From Mycolicibacter engbaekii (GTDB lineage Bacteria; Actinomycetota; Actinomycetes; Mycobacteriales; Mycobacteriaceae): a DNA stretch of 64,000 nt. Below the pieces are notes generated by a model. That model did no database searches. It had not been told where the DNA came from and saw only the letters and a list, made by a program, of their open reading frames with translations. A program made the position numbers and the translations under genes. The stretch lies in assembly GCF_002101585.1 (NCBI RefSeq), contig NZ_LQOT01000042.1, forward strand, positions 1 to 64,000, read 5' to 3'. Of this stretch, positions 1 to 6,978 are shown one piece after another (within the stretch, counting starts at the first letter, position 1; each line of letters begins with the position of its first letter).

Positions 1-217
1 GGCGGGCGTTCTCGGCCTCGAGTTCTTTGAGCCGTTTGGCGTCGCTGGCCTTCATACCGCCGTACTGGGCGACCCAGCGATGCCAGGTCGACTCGGTGAT
101 CTCCAGGTGCCGGCACACCTCGCTGAGTTCCTGCCCGGCGCCGAGCAGTTTGTTGCCCTCGGCGAGCTTGCGGATGATCTGATCCGGCGTATGCCGCCGG
201 CGCTTCTTGGCTGCCAT
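1..217 (-). CDS. IS3-family transposase OrfA, partial at left edge
   Basis: The first 72 codons of an IS3-family OrfA read leftward from an ATG at 217 and leave the window. The translated start MAAKKRRRHTPDQIIRKLAE is followed by the usual helix-turn-helix (EVCRHLEITESTWHRW) and the start of a leucine-zipper-like segment (KRLKELEAENAR). OrfA is the DNA-binding half of the transposase; OrfB, with the DDE core, would lie outside the window and is normally made by programmed frameshifting. The residues resemble the IS407 subgroup. Family assignment is strong; whether the element is complete cannot be judged. Confidence 0.88.
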   Translation of the reverse strand, partial: MAAKKRRRHTPDQIIRKLAEGNKLLGAGQELSEVCRHLEITESTWHRWVAQYGGMKASDAKRLKELEAENAR

Positions 218-1409
218 GTCGTTGCTGATTCTTCCTGCCCGAACACCGGGCATCAGAGTCGCACAACAACTGGACCACTACGAGGGGCTCACCTCACTTC
301 TCCTATGGTTAGTGGCCGCAAAGCTCGCGGTGTTGACCATCAGCTGGTTCACCTACCGCGTGCTGTCCCCGCACGAGGCCACCCTTGCCCTCACCGACTT
401 CCTGACCGCTTTCATCGCGGCGGCGATCGCTGCGGTCTTGATGGCCGTCAACGCACGTGTTTCCCTTTCCCTCCCCCAACATTCGGCGGCAAGTCGGTAC
501 ACGGGTGTGGTGCTGGGCGGGGTACTGGTCTTCGGTTTCGGCCTTGCAATGCTGCTGGGCGTCACTTCTGCCGCGATTGTCACCAGACCGTGGACCCTCG
601 CGGGGATCTGTTTACTGCTGGCGCTCGGCGTAGCGACCCGACGCATACGCCACCGTCGCTGGGTGGCGCTCGCTTACCTCGGCGTGACCGTTCTGGCAAC
701 GGTCTTGGCGATCGAGCTGGCATCCCGTCCGGCGGGTTTATCGACCCAATTCCACGCCGACGACCGGATGGAGTCCATCCGCGCGGCCGGAGCTCACCTT
801 GCGGTCCTAGCTCTGGGCCTCGTAATGGTGTGGATCATCGTCTCGTCCATCCGGTCGCGGCAATTCGGCTGGCTGATCTACCTCGGCACCGTGGTTCTCT
901 GGCTCGTCGTTCAATCGATCTCGCGAGCAACCGGATTTAGTGAGGTCTGGGTATTCGACCTCATGCTCACCGTTGTACTTGCTGCCGCTGCAGTGTTGTT
1001 CGTCGTGGGGTTCCAACGATCGATCGACAGTTTTGAGATTGTCGTCGCGCTTGTCGGTACGTCGCTGCTCATCGAGGTCCCGATGATCACGCAATTCCAG
1101 CCAGACTTGGTCGCGATACCGCTGGCTATGCTCGGGGTGCTGAGCCCTGGGGTGGCGTTGATGGTGAAAGCGGTGACCGATATAGGCGAACCGGCATTGC
1201 GATCCCGGGGTGTCATGTACCTCGCACTGACGGCTTCGGTGTACACCCAGCTGTCTGCCGCGGTGTGGTTGGCAGACCTGGATGTAGCGCAGTTCGCCGA
1301 CGTCATCACGGCCTTCGCGCAATCTGCGCTGACCATCCCGCTGCTCTTATTGCTGGTTGCCGCCTACCAGCGGCAGGCGGCAACGGTGGTGGACAGACTC
1401 CGCGACTAA
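207..1409 (+). CDS. Multi-pass membrane protein, N-terminus altered by IS insertion
   Basis: This open frame encodes about 400 residues dominated by hydrophobic segments (roughly ten membrane spans, starting with SLLLWLVAAKLAVLTISW) and ends in a short basic tail (QRQAATVVDRLRD). I recognise no family. The first 28 or so codons lie inside the IS3 terminal sequence and overlap the transposase start, so the annotated N-terminus is not native. An in-frame GTG at 312 is the first plausible start after the element. Either the gene was truncated at its 5' end by the insertion, or the element landed just in front of it. The spacing of the hydrophobic segments argues that the remainder was once a real gene. 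Confidence 0.5.
   Translation: MAAMSLLILPARTPGIRVAQQLDHYEGLTSLLLWLVAAKLAVLTISWFTYRVLSPHEATLALTDFLTAFIAAAIAAVLMAVNARVSLSLPQHSAASRYTGVVLGGVLVFGFGLAMLLGVTSAAIVTRPWTLAGICLLLALGVATRRIRHRRWVALAYLGVTVLATVLAIELASRPAGLSTQFHADDRMESIRAAGAHLAVLALGLVMVWIIVSSIRSRQFGWLIYLGTVVLWLVVQSISRATGFSEVWVFDLMLTVVLAAAAVLFVVGFQRSIDSFEIVVALVGTSLLIEVPMITQFQPDLVAIPLAMLGVLSPGVALMVKAVTDIGEPALRSRGVMYLALTASVYTQLSAAVWLADLDVAQFADVITAFAQSALTIPLLLLLVAAYQRQAATVVDRLRD
218..296 (-). mobile_element. Terminal segment of the IS3-family element (putative end)
   Basis: The sequence upstream of the OrfA start ends, read on the minus strand, with TGAGGTGAGCCCC and then GTGGTCCAG about 5 nt further in. A TGA tip, a C run and GGTCCA is the layout of IS3/IS407-type terminal repeats. 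The tip should be between 291 and 296. The exact end and target duplication cannot be fixed without the other end. Confidence 0.55.
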
Positions 1410-1587
1410 GGCGCACCCTCCGCTCCCCCGTGGCGTAGCCCCGGGTCGCGGTGTCTCAGACCTGTCGAGCGGTCCCGAGCCACATGACACATTCCGGCCC
1501 AATCTTGCTGGGGCACAGATCACATGGATCAATCGATCGGCGTCAGGCCAAATGGACACCGAACCAAGGGAGACTGCCGAAGGCACG

Positions 1588-1923
1588 CTACAGATCTAGG
1601 ACGAAGCGCAATGCTCGGTCAATGGCTTGCATCGGTTCTGGACCAATCATTCCCTGGCGAGATGACAGTCTTTCGATGGAGACCACTCGCAGCTGGTCGC
1701 AGCGAGCATAGGACGTGTGGTCCAGTCCGCTGCTCGCCGGCTCGAGTTCTACATGGCTTCGCAGGCCGTAACCAGTGGTGGTGACCGGGACTACGACCAC
1801 CAGACCCCCCGGTCCGCTATTGAGAATGTCGACCGAGACCACCACCGCCGGGCGACGAAAGGCCGGCTCACGTCCGACTGGTTGACCGAGGTCGACGTCA
1901 TAGACCTCCCCCCGCCAGATCAA
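1588..1923 (-). CDS. mazF: MazF/PemK-family endoribonuclease toxin
   Basis: A 111-residue protein with the PemK/MazF beginning (IWRGEVYDVDLGQP), the RRPAVVVSVD strand and VVVVPVTTT, as in mRNA interferases that cut single-stranded RNA at short motifs. I place the start at the TTG at 1923, because the family begins at this tryptophan-arginine-glycine segment and the TTG overlaps the antitoxin stop as TTGA, the layout of a translationally coupled pair. A longer frame to 1968 would add 15 non-conserved residues. The stable toxin is expected to be neutralised by the upstream product. The RNA target cannot be read from sequence. Confidence 0.85.
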   Translation of the reverse strand: MIWRGEVYDVDLGQPVGREPAFRRPAVVVSVDILNSGPGGLVVVVPVTTTGYGLRSHVELEPASSGLDHTSYARCDQLRVVSIERLSSRQGMIGPEPMQAIDRALRFVLDL

Positions 1924-2153
1924 GCCAGTGCGTCCCACTCGCGTCGCTCGGCCAGGTATTGCTCCCACAGTTCAGGGTCGCTGCGCAGGCGCTGGTAGTC
2001 CCCGTTGAGCCCTCGCAGGAACTCCTGTCTTTCCAAGGCATCGATGGCCGCGTGTACAACGTCGACGACGGCGGCTTGACGAGCTTTGGCCAGCGATTGC
2101 AGTCGCTCAGAATCGCGGCGCCGGACTCGGACAGTTGTGGTTTCTGCTGCCAT
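1920..2153 (-). CDS. mazE: MazE-like antitoxin (ribbon-helix-helix)
   Basis: A 77-residue protein starting MAAETTTVRVRRRDSERLQS, a ribbon-helix-helix DNA-binding start, followed by an acidic, helical C-terminus (DYQRLRSDPELWEQYLAERREW) suited to wrapping a MazF partner. The ATG at 2153 is chosen because TACAAT lies exactly 6 nt upstream, the geometry of a mycobacterial leaderless transcript; the frame extends to 2264 but that part looks non-coding. Its stop overlaps the toxin TTG start. Such antitoxins normally repress their own operon. Confidence 0.82.
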   Translation of the reverse strand: MAAETTTVRVRRRDSERLQSLAKARQAAVVDVVHAAIDALERQEFLRGLNGDYQRLRSDPELWEQYLAERREWDALA

Positions 2154-2159
2154 GAAGTC

Positions 2160-2178
2160 ATTGTAGATGAATTGTAGA
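2160..2178 (-). promoter_or_regulatory. mazEF promoter with directly repeated TCTACAAT
   Basis: On the minus strand TCTACAAT occurs twice, 11 bp apart (2171-2178 and 2160-2167). The proximal copy contains TACAAT ending 6 nt before the antitoxin ATG, so it serves as the -10 box of a leaderless transcript. An 11-bp period is one helical turn, so the repeats would suit two antitoxin dimers bound on the same DNA face. Confidence 0.55.
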
Positions 2179-2369
2179 CACGGAGCACGTGTGACCGTCA
2201 CGTGCCCGTAGCAAACCATCCCGCCCTGCGACAGGACGACTGGCTGCCTCAACGATCTGGGCATCGGTAGCGATCAACCGACCCACGCGACAAGGAATAC
2301 GGCAAGATCGAGTATCGCCCTGGTCACCTGTCCGATCTGACCAACGGCGAGATGCGTCCGTTCCCCCCG

Positions 2370-2375
2370 TAGGCT
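2370..2375 (+). promoter_or_regulatory. -10 box, leaderless start of small membrane protein
   Basis: TAGGCT followed by 6 nt and then ATG at 2382. This is the spacing expected when transcription begins at the start codon. Confidence 0.5.
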
Positions 2376-2381
2376 CAACGC

Positions 2382-2591
2382 ATGCACGAAGTGACTCTGG
2401 CCAGCGCCGGTGGAGCGGCGATGCTGACGGTCGGACTGTCGGTCTATACGGCGTTGATCCTCGTCAGCATCGCTGTGGCGGTCGACAGCGCCCGCCGACA
2501 CCGACGCCGCCGCGCGATCTACGCCGCGGTCATAGTTTGCGTGCTGACCCTGGGCGGGCTGGTTGCGGCGATTTACAGCAGCATCGCATAG
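2382..2591 (+). CDS. Small two-span membrane protein, unknown function
   Basis: This 69-residue protein has two hydrophobic helices (about residues 10-33 and 44-66) around a very basic loop, SARRHRRRR, so the loop should face the cytoplasm and both ends lie outside or in the membrane. The ATG at 2382 is preceded by TAGGCT at leaderless distance, which supports real expression. It stands alone between the toxin-antitoxin pair and yaeQ. No family recognised. Confidence 0.6.
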   Translation: MHEVTLASAGGAAMLTVGLSVYTALILVSIAVAVDSARRHRRRRAIYAAVIVCVLTLGGLVAAIYSSIA

Positions 2592-2683
2592 ACCCGCAGC
2601 GTCGGATCAGCGCCTCTTGCCCTGACTCGACACCTACCGGGAGTTGGCCGAGGCATCCCCCCGCTGGGCTGAGGCGCTCTAAG

Positions 2684-2713
2684 CGGGCCGACTGCTCTAA
2701 GAGCAGTCGCCCG
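2684..2713 (+). terminator. Strong hairpin between small membrane gene and yaeQ
   Basis: GACTGCTC-TAA-GAGCAGTC is a perfect 8-bp stem with a 3-nt loop. It extends by one more C-G pair and, after a single bulged C, four further pairs, giving about 13 pairs. No T tract follows. It could be a tail-less terminator for the gene ending at 2591. Since it ends 16 nt before the yaeQ GTG, it could equally be a leader element controlling yaeQ. Confidence 0.5.
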
Positions 2714-2728
2714 GGTGGACACTAGGGC

Positions 2729-3280
2729 GTGGCCCTTTCTGCAACAGTGTTCAAAGTCGAACTTGGCGTCTCCGATGTCGATCACGGTTACTACGCCGAT
2801 CATGCACTGACCGTGGCCCGTCATCCCAGTGAGAACGATGAGCGGATGGTGGTGCGGTTGTTGGCGTTCGGGCTGCGCGCACACCGACTGGCCGACGTCG
2901 ACGGTGAGCTGGCGTTCGGCGCAGGCCTGTCCACCCCTGGCGTACCGGACCTGAGCCTGGCCGACTACACCGGCCGCACCCTGGAGTGGATCAGTGTCGG
3001 CCAGCCCGACGAACGCGCCTTGGGCAAGGCGGCCAGCCAGGCCGACCAGGTGCTGCTCTTCCCGTTCGCCGCCGGCGTGGCCACCTGGTGGCGCACCGTC
3101 GGCCCCAAAGTGGCGGGGCTGCCGAACCTGTCGGTGGTGCAGATACCGCACGCATCGGTGCAGCAACTGGCCCAGACGGTCGACCGACGGGTCTCGGCAC
3201 AGGTGATGGTGATCGAAGGTCAGGTGACGATGACCATAGGTGGAGTCGATGTCACCTTCACACCCGAGCTATTGAAGTGA
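2729..3280 (+). CDS. yaeQ: YaeQ family protein
   Basis: A 183-residue protein matching YaeQ along its whole length: the start MALSATVFKVELGVSDVD, YYADHALTVARHPSENDERM and VRLLAFGLRAH are family signatures. YaeQ has a compact PD-(D/E)XK-like fold; its biochemical role is not established, and the E. coli protein was linked genetically to transcription antitermination in rfaH mutants. The GTG at 2729 is the start, since the conserved first residues begin there. A large hairpin sits just upstream. The gene is cytoplasmic and appears monocistronic. Confidence 0.9.
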   Translation: MALSATVFKVELGVSDVDHGYYADHALTVARHPSENDERMVVRLLAFGLRAHRLADVDGELAFGAGLSTPGVPDLSLADYTGRTLEWISVGQPDERALGKAASQADQVLLFPFAAGVATWWRTVGPKVAGLPNLSVVQIPHASVQQLAQTVDRRVSAQVMVIEGQVTMTIGGVDVTFTPELLK

Positions 3281-3297
3281 ACGCCCGCGCTAGCCGA

Positions 3298-3315
3298 TGG
3301 CGTCGGCACACGCCA
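3298..3315 (+). terminator. Weak terminator-like hairpin after yaeQ
   Basis: TGGCGT-CGGCAC-ACGCCA forms a perfect 6-bp stem 17 nt after the yaeQ stop, followed by ATGTTCTTGT, a modestly T-rich stretch. It lies just before the ribosome-binding site of the next gene, so it could separate the two transcription units. Confidence 0.35.
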
Positions 3316-3344
3316 ATGTTCTTGTGATGTGAAGGAGAAAGCCT

Positions 3345-4226
3345 GTGCCCGAGTCGCATCGCGCCAGCCGACGGCTGGTTGCTCTGCAGACGCTCATCCT
3401 GTTGGCATCGCGCACAAGCGGGGCTCACGACGTGAGCAGAACACGCAAGATCACCCAATCGATGGAGTCTCGCCAGCGGCGGGTGCGCGGCGTCCAGGAG
3501 AGCACCGCGACGGTGTCCGGCGTGCCCGTCCGGTGGTTTCGCCCCGCCCGGGCGGACGCAGGCCTGATCTTCCACGTACACGGCGGGGCATTCGTTGCCG
3601 GTAGTTCTCTGGCGGCCCGTGCCCACAGCGGGCTGGCCCGGTCCAACGGTGCGGAACTGGTGAGTGTCGATTACCGACTTGCGCCAGAACATCCGTTCCC
3701 CGCGGCACTCGATGATGTGTGGGCGGTCTACTCGGAGGTAGCGCGTGACCGGCCTACGGTCATTATTGGGGAGTCTTCCGGAGGTGGACTGGCTATGTCG
3801 CTGGTACGACGAGTGCTCGACCGAGGCGGTGACGCACCGAGGGCTCTGGTGACGATGTTCCCGTGGGCGGACCTGACCAACACCTCCGACAGCTTCATCC
3901 GGAACGAAGACCGAGATCTGCTGTCCCGCTCGGGTCTCTCGCGTAGTGCCGTGGCCTACGCCGGTGACTGTGACTTGAGGACGCCTCTCGTGTCCCCGCT
4001 CTACGGCTCATTTGACGACTTCCCTCCTACCCTGATCGTCGTCGGCACCCACGACTGCTTACTCGATGACTCGCGCACCGTCTCGACTCGTATGCGCGCG
4101 GCGGGTGTAGACGCCAGGCTCGTCGAAGTAGCCGGCGGATTTCACGGTTTCACTCTGTTGCCGAGTCCAGAATCCAAAGAAGCAAGGCGGCAGATATCGT
4201 CGTTCGTCGGTTCAGCTCTGGCCTGA
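3345..4226 (+). CDS. Alpha/beta hydrolase, HSL/Lip family esterase
   Basis: This 293-residue esterase carries the hormone-sensitive-lipase signatures: HGGAF (79-83) for the oxyanion hole, YRLAPEHPFPAA (110-121), the nucleophile elbow GESSGG with Ser144, Asp237 in GTHD and His267 in GGFHGF. It should hydrolyse short- to medium-chain esters, like the mycobacterial Lip proteins. The start is GTG at 3345 with AAGGAG 8 nt upstream. No clear signal peptide is visible, although residues 11-22 are hydrophobic. It is not obviously in an operon; the next gene converges on it. Confidence 0.88.
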   Translation: MPESHRASRRLVALQTLILLASRTSGAHDVSRTRKITQSMESRQRRVRGVQESTATVSGVPVRWFRPARADAGLIFHVHGGAFVAGSSLAARAHSGLARSNGAELVSVDYRLAPEHPFPAALDDVWAVYSEVARDRPTVIIGESSGGGLAMSLVRRVLDRGGDAPRALVTMFPWADLTNTSDSFIRNEDRDLLSRSGLSRSAVAYAGDCDLRTPLVSPLYGSFDDFPPTLIVVGTHDCLLDDSRTVSTRMRAAGVDARLVEVAGGFHGFTLLPSPESKEARRQISSFVGSALA

Positions 4227-4316
4227 TAGGCCGGCGGTCGACGCCCACCCGGAATAAACCCGCGCCCGGTGCGCTTCGGTGACCTCCGCACTACCACCAC
4301 CAACGTTGACCCCCGC

Positions 4317-5177
4317 CTACCCCGAATCAGTCGGGGGCCGCGCACCTTCGGCCTCTGCCAGGGCCGCCGACGGATCGCCGCGCAGGTCGGCCTTGAGGAA
4401 CTCCGCGTTCTCGGGAAGCACGAGGTGCAAGTCGGTGGTGAGGTGCAGTTGTGCCTCTACCCTGTCGGCCTGCAGGTCGATGACGTGGCCGCCGAATGCC
4501 CGGTCGCGGCTCAGAAAGTGCAGATGCAGTCCGGGCACTCCGATTGTGCTTGCGTAGTCCGGCGTCCAGAACCCGATCAGGGTTCCGTCGACGTTGTGCC
4601 AGGTGAACTCTTCCTGGTGGGACGTCGCCGCGACGAGGCCGGTGCCGGGTGCTGTCTTGCAGGCGACCCGGGCGTGCACGAGTTCGAAGTGGCCCGTGAT
4701 GAGGACCGCCGCGATGAGGTTGTCGGTGGTGCGCAGCTGTGCGAGTCGCGCTTGCAGGTCGGCCCACCCGGTGACGTGCTCGAAAATGCCGGCGATATCA
4801 GACCGGAAGCGGGCTGTCAGCCAGAACGGCACGGTCAGCTCGTCGGCGACCTCGCTGACCTGGCCGTGCGGGCCGGCGCGATAGCAATGGCCGTCGAGCA
4901 TCAGGCCCTCCCCGTCCAGCCCGGCGAAGGTGCCCAGCCCTATGTCGCCGCGCGCACGCACGTCGGCGATGCGGGTGACCCCGGCGTAGACACCCTTGAC
5001 CAGTGCCCCCGACGTGGATACCTGGAAGATGGAGTGTTGCGGCATGTCGAGCGCTTCCCCGAGGCAGGCCCGCACCGCCTGGTCGAGGTCCTCGCCGGTG
5101 CGCGCGATCCGTGCCTGCAGCGCCTGCCACAGACTGGCCGGAAGCGTGCAGTGCAGCGTGTGATCGCGCTGGGTCAA
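4317..5177 (-). CDS. budA: Alpha-acetolactate decarboxylase
   Basis: A 286-residue member of the ALDC family, converting (S)-2-acetolactate to acetoin and CO2. Diagnostic segments are QHSIFQVSTSGALVKGVY near the N-terminus, GTFAGLDGEGLMLDG in the middle, and the zinc site HLHFLSRDRAFGGH with His218, His220 and His231. I start it at TTG 5177, which overlaps the stop of the acetolactate synthase gene as TTGA; the family's conserved region begins soon after, and no ATG or GTG is suitably placed. The pair forms a two-step acetoin route from pyruvate. Confidence 0.9.
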   Translation of the reverse strand: MTQRDHTLHCTLPASLWQALQARIARTGEDLDQAVRACLGEALDMPQHSIFQVSTSGALVKGVYAGVTRIADVRARGDIGLGTFAGLDGEGLMLDGHCYRAGPHGQVSEVADELTVPFWLTARFRSDIAGIFEHVTGWADLQARLAQLRTTDNLIAAVLITGHFELVHARVACKTAPGTGLVAATSHQEEFTWHNVDGTLIGFWTPDYASTIGVPGLHLHFLSRDRAFGGHVIDLQADRVEAQLHLTTDLHLVLPENAEFLKADLRGDPSAALAEAEGARPPTDSG

Positions 5178-6841
5178 TTGATCATTCCCGGGTGCACATC
5201 CTTCATCAGTGCCATGTTCTCCGAGTAGTCGACGGGCACGCTGATCAGGAACGGCACCGGTGAACTCAGCCCTTCGGCCAGCGCCTCGGCGAGTTCCGCG
5301 CCGTCGGCGACATTGCGCCCCCGCGCTCCGAACGCCTCGGCGAACGTGGCGATGTCGACATGGCCCAGTTGCACTCCCGAGGTGCGGCCGTAGTGGGCCT
5401 GTTCCTGGAATCCGACCATGTCGTAGGACCCGCTGTCCCAGACGAGGTGGACGAATCGGGCGCCGATGCGCACGGCGGTCTCGAGTTCGGCGGAACTGAA
5501 CATGAAGCCGCCGTCCCCGGACACTGAGATCACCGGCTTGCCGGGCCGCGCGAGGTTGGCCGCGATAGCCCACGGCAGGGCCACACCGAGTGTCTGCTGG
5601 CCGTTGCTGACCAGGACCTGCCGGGGGAACTGCGACAGGAAGTAGCGGTTGATCCAGATGTAATGCGAACCGACATCCACCGGCACCGTCGTCTCCGGGG
5701 TGACCACCTGCTGCAGTTCGTGCAGAATCCGCAGCGGATGGACCGGGCTGCCGCCCCGGGTGGCCCCGGAGCAGACCTCCTGCGCGATCTCGCTGTGTGC
5801 CTCACCGGCCATCGCCAGGTGCCGCGAGTCGATCGCCAGGTTCAGTTGTGCGCGAAGAAGATCCAACGATATGCCGATATCGCCGATGATCTCCGCGCTT
5901 GCCGCCAAGTGCCGATCCTGGCGCGCCGGAACCACATCGATCACCACAAGCTGGCGGGCGGCCGAATCGGCGTTCCACAACTGGGGGTCGTACTCGACGG
6001 GCTCGTAGCCGATCGCGACCACGCAATCGCTATGGGCCAGTAACTGATCGCCTGGCTGATTGCGGAACAACCCCACCCTGCCGCCGAAGCCGCTTCCAGG
6101 ACCGGCTCCCAGCCACGCGCCCGGGCCCTGGAACGTCGATACATAGGGAATGCCGGTCGCCTCGACGAAGGCGGCCGCCGATGCCGCGACCCGCGGGTCG
6201 CTGGCCTGCATACCGAGCAGCAGTGTGGGACGTTGACTCTGGTTGAGAATCGCTGCGGCACGAGCGATCTCGGCGGGATGTCCCGGACCTTCCAGCACGG
6301 GACGCCCGAACGATGGCGTCGGGTCACACGGGTACTCCGCCAGGCCGACGTCGGAAGGAAGGGACAGGAACGCAGCGCCTGGACGCCCGCTCTCCGCCGC
6401 GCGTAACGCCTCCCCGACAAGTTCGCCGATCTGCTCGGGCGAGGTGATCTCGTCGCTGTACTTCGTGACGGGACGCATCAGGGTGACGCCGTCGAGTGAC
6501 TGGTGCGTCGACTTGGACCGCTCGTCCAGCGGCACCTCACCACCGATCGCCAGGACGGGATCGCCCTCGCGGGTTGCGGTGGCCAGTCCGGTGACCAAGT
6601 TGCCGACGCCGGGCCCGGACGTCACCAGCGCCACACCCGCCTTGCCCGTCATCCGGCCGATCGCCGCAGCCATGAACGCGGCATTCTGCTCGTGGCGACA
6701 AACCACCAGTTCGATCTTCGAATCCTGCAGTGCGTTGTAGACACTGTCGATCTTGGCGCCCGGTACACCGAAGACGTGTGTCACCCCATGTGCCTCGAGC
6801 AGACGAACGAGTTGCTGGGCCACGACAGCGGGACCGCTCAT
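5174..6841 (-). CDS. alsS: Catabolic acetolactate synthase
   Basis: A 555-residue thiamine-diphosphate enzyme that joins two pyruvates to 2-acetolactate. The catalytic glutamate is Glu51 in CRHEQNAAFMAAAIGR, and the ThDP site is SGDGGFMFSSAELETA followed by VWDSGSYDMVGFQ, which resembles AlsS/BudB rather than IlvB. No regulatory subunit gene is adjacent, and a decarboxylase follows directly, so the product goes to acetoin rather than branched amino acids. TAGGAT lies 6 nt before the ATG, so the mRNA is probably leaderless. Cytoplasmic. Confidence 0.9.
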   Translation of the reverse strand: MSGPAVVAQQLVRLLEAHGVTHVFGVPGAKIDSVYNALQDSKIELVVCRHEQNAAFMAAAIGRMTGKAGVALVTSGPGVGNLVTGLATATREGDPVLAIGGEVPLDERSKSTHQSLDGVTLMRPVTKYSDEITSPEQIGELVGEALRAAESGRPGAAFLSLPSDVGLAEYPCDPTPSFGRPVLEGPGHPAEIARAAAILNQSQRPTLLLGMQASDPRVAASAAAFVEATGIPYVSTFQGPGAWLGAGPGSGFGGRVGLFRNQPGDQLLAHSDCVVAIGYEPVEYDPQLWNADSAARQLVVIDVVPARQDRHLAASAEIIGDIGISLDLLRAQLNLAIDSRHLAMAGEAHSEIAQEVCSGATRGGSPVHPLRILHELQQVVTPETTVPVDVGSHYIWINRYFLSQFPRQVLVSNGQQTLGVALPWAIAANLARPGKPVISVSGDGGFMFSSAELETAVRIGARFVHLVWDSGSYDMVGFQEQAHYGRTSGVQLGHVDIATFAEAFGARGRNVADGAELAEALAEGLSSPVPFLISVPVDYSENMALMKDVHPGMIN

Positions 6842-6847
6842 CGACCC

Positions 6848-6853
6848 ATCCTA
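6848..6853 (-). promoter_or_regulatory. -10 box for leaderless alsS-budA transcript
   Basis: TAGGAT on the minus strand, then GGGTCG, then the ATG at 6841. The 6-nt gap puts the expected transcription start at the start codon, so the acetoin pair can be expressed apart from the sulfotransferase gene 137 nt upstream. Confidence 0.5.
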
Positions 6854-6978
6854 GACGAATTGAGGGCTGGCTCTCCTGGTCGTCGATGGCGCCCCTGGCA
6901 CCGGGAATCCTGGCCCGCCGTGTGAAATTGGCACTCTGTGCGGGGTGGATGCTTCTGACGGCCGACTGACCGGCGGCA

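Noticed and set aside
5174..6841. Anabolic acetolactate synthase (ilvB)
   Set aside because: No ilvN partner is adjacent, the active-site segments are AlsS-like and an acetolactate decarboxylase follows directly.
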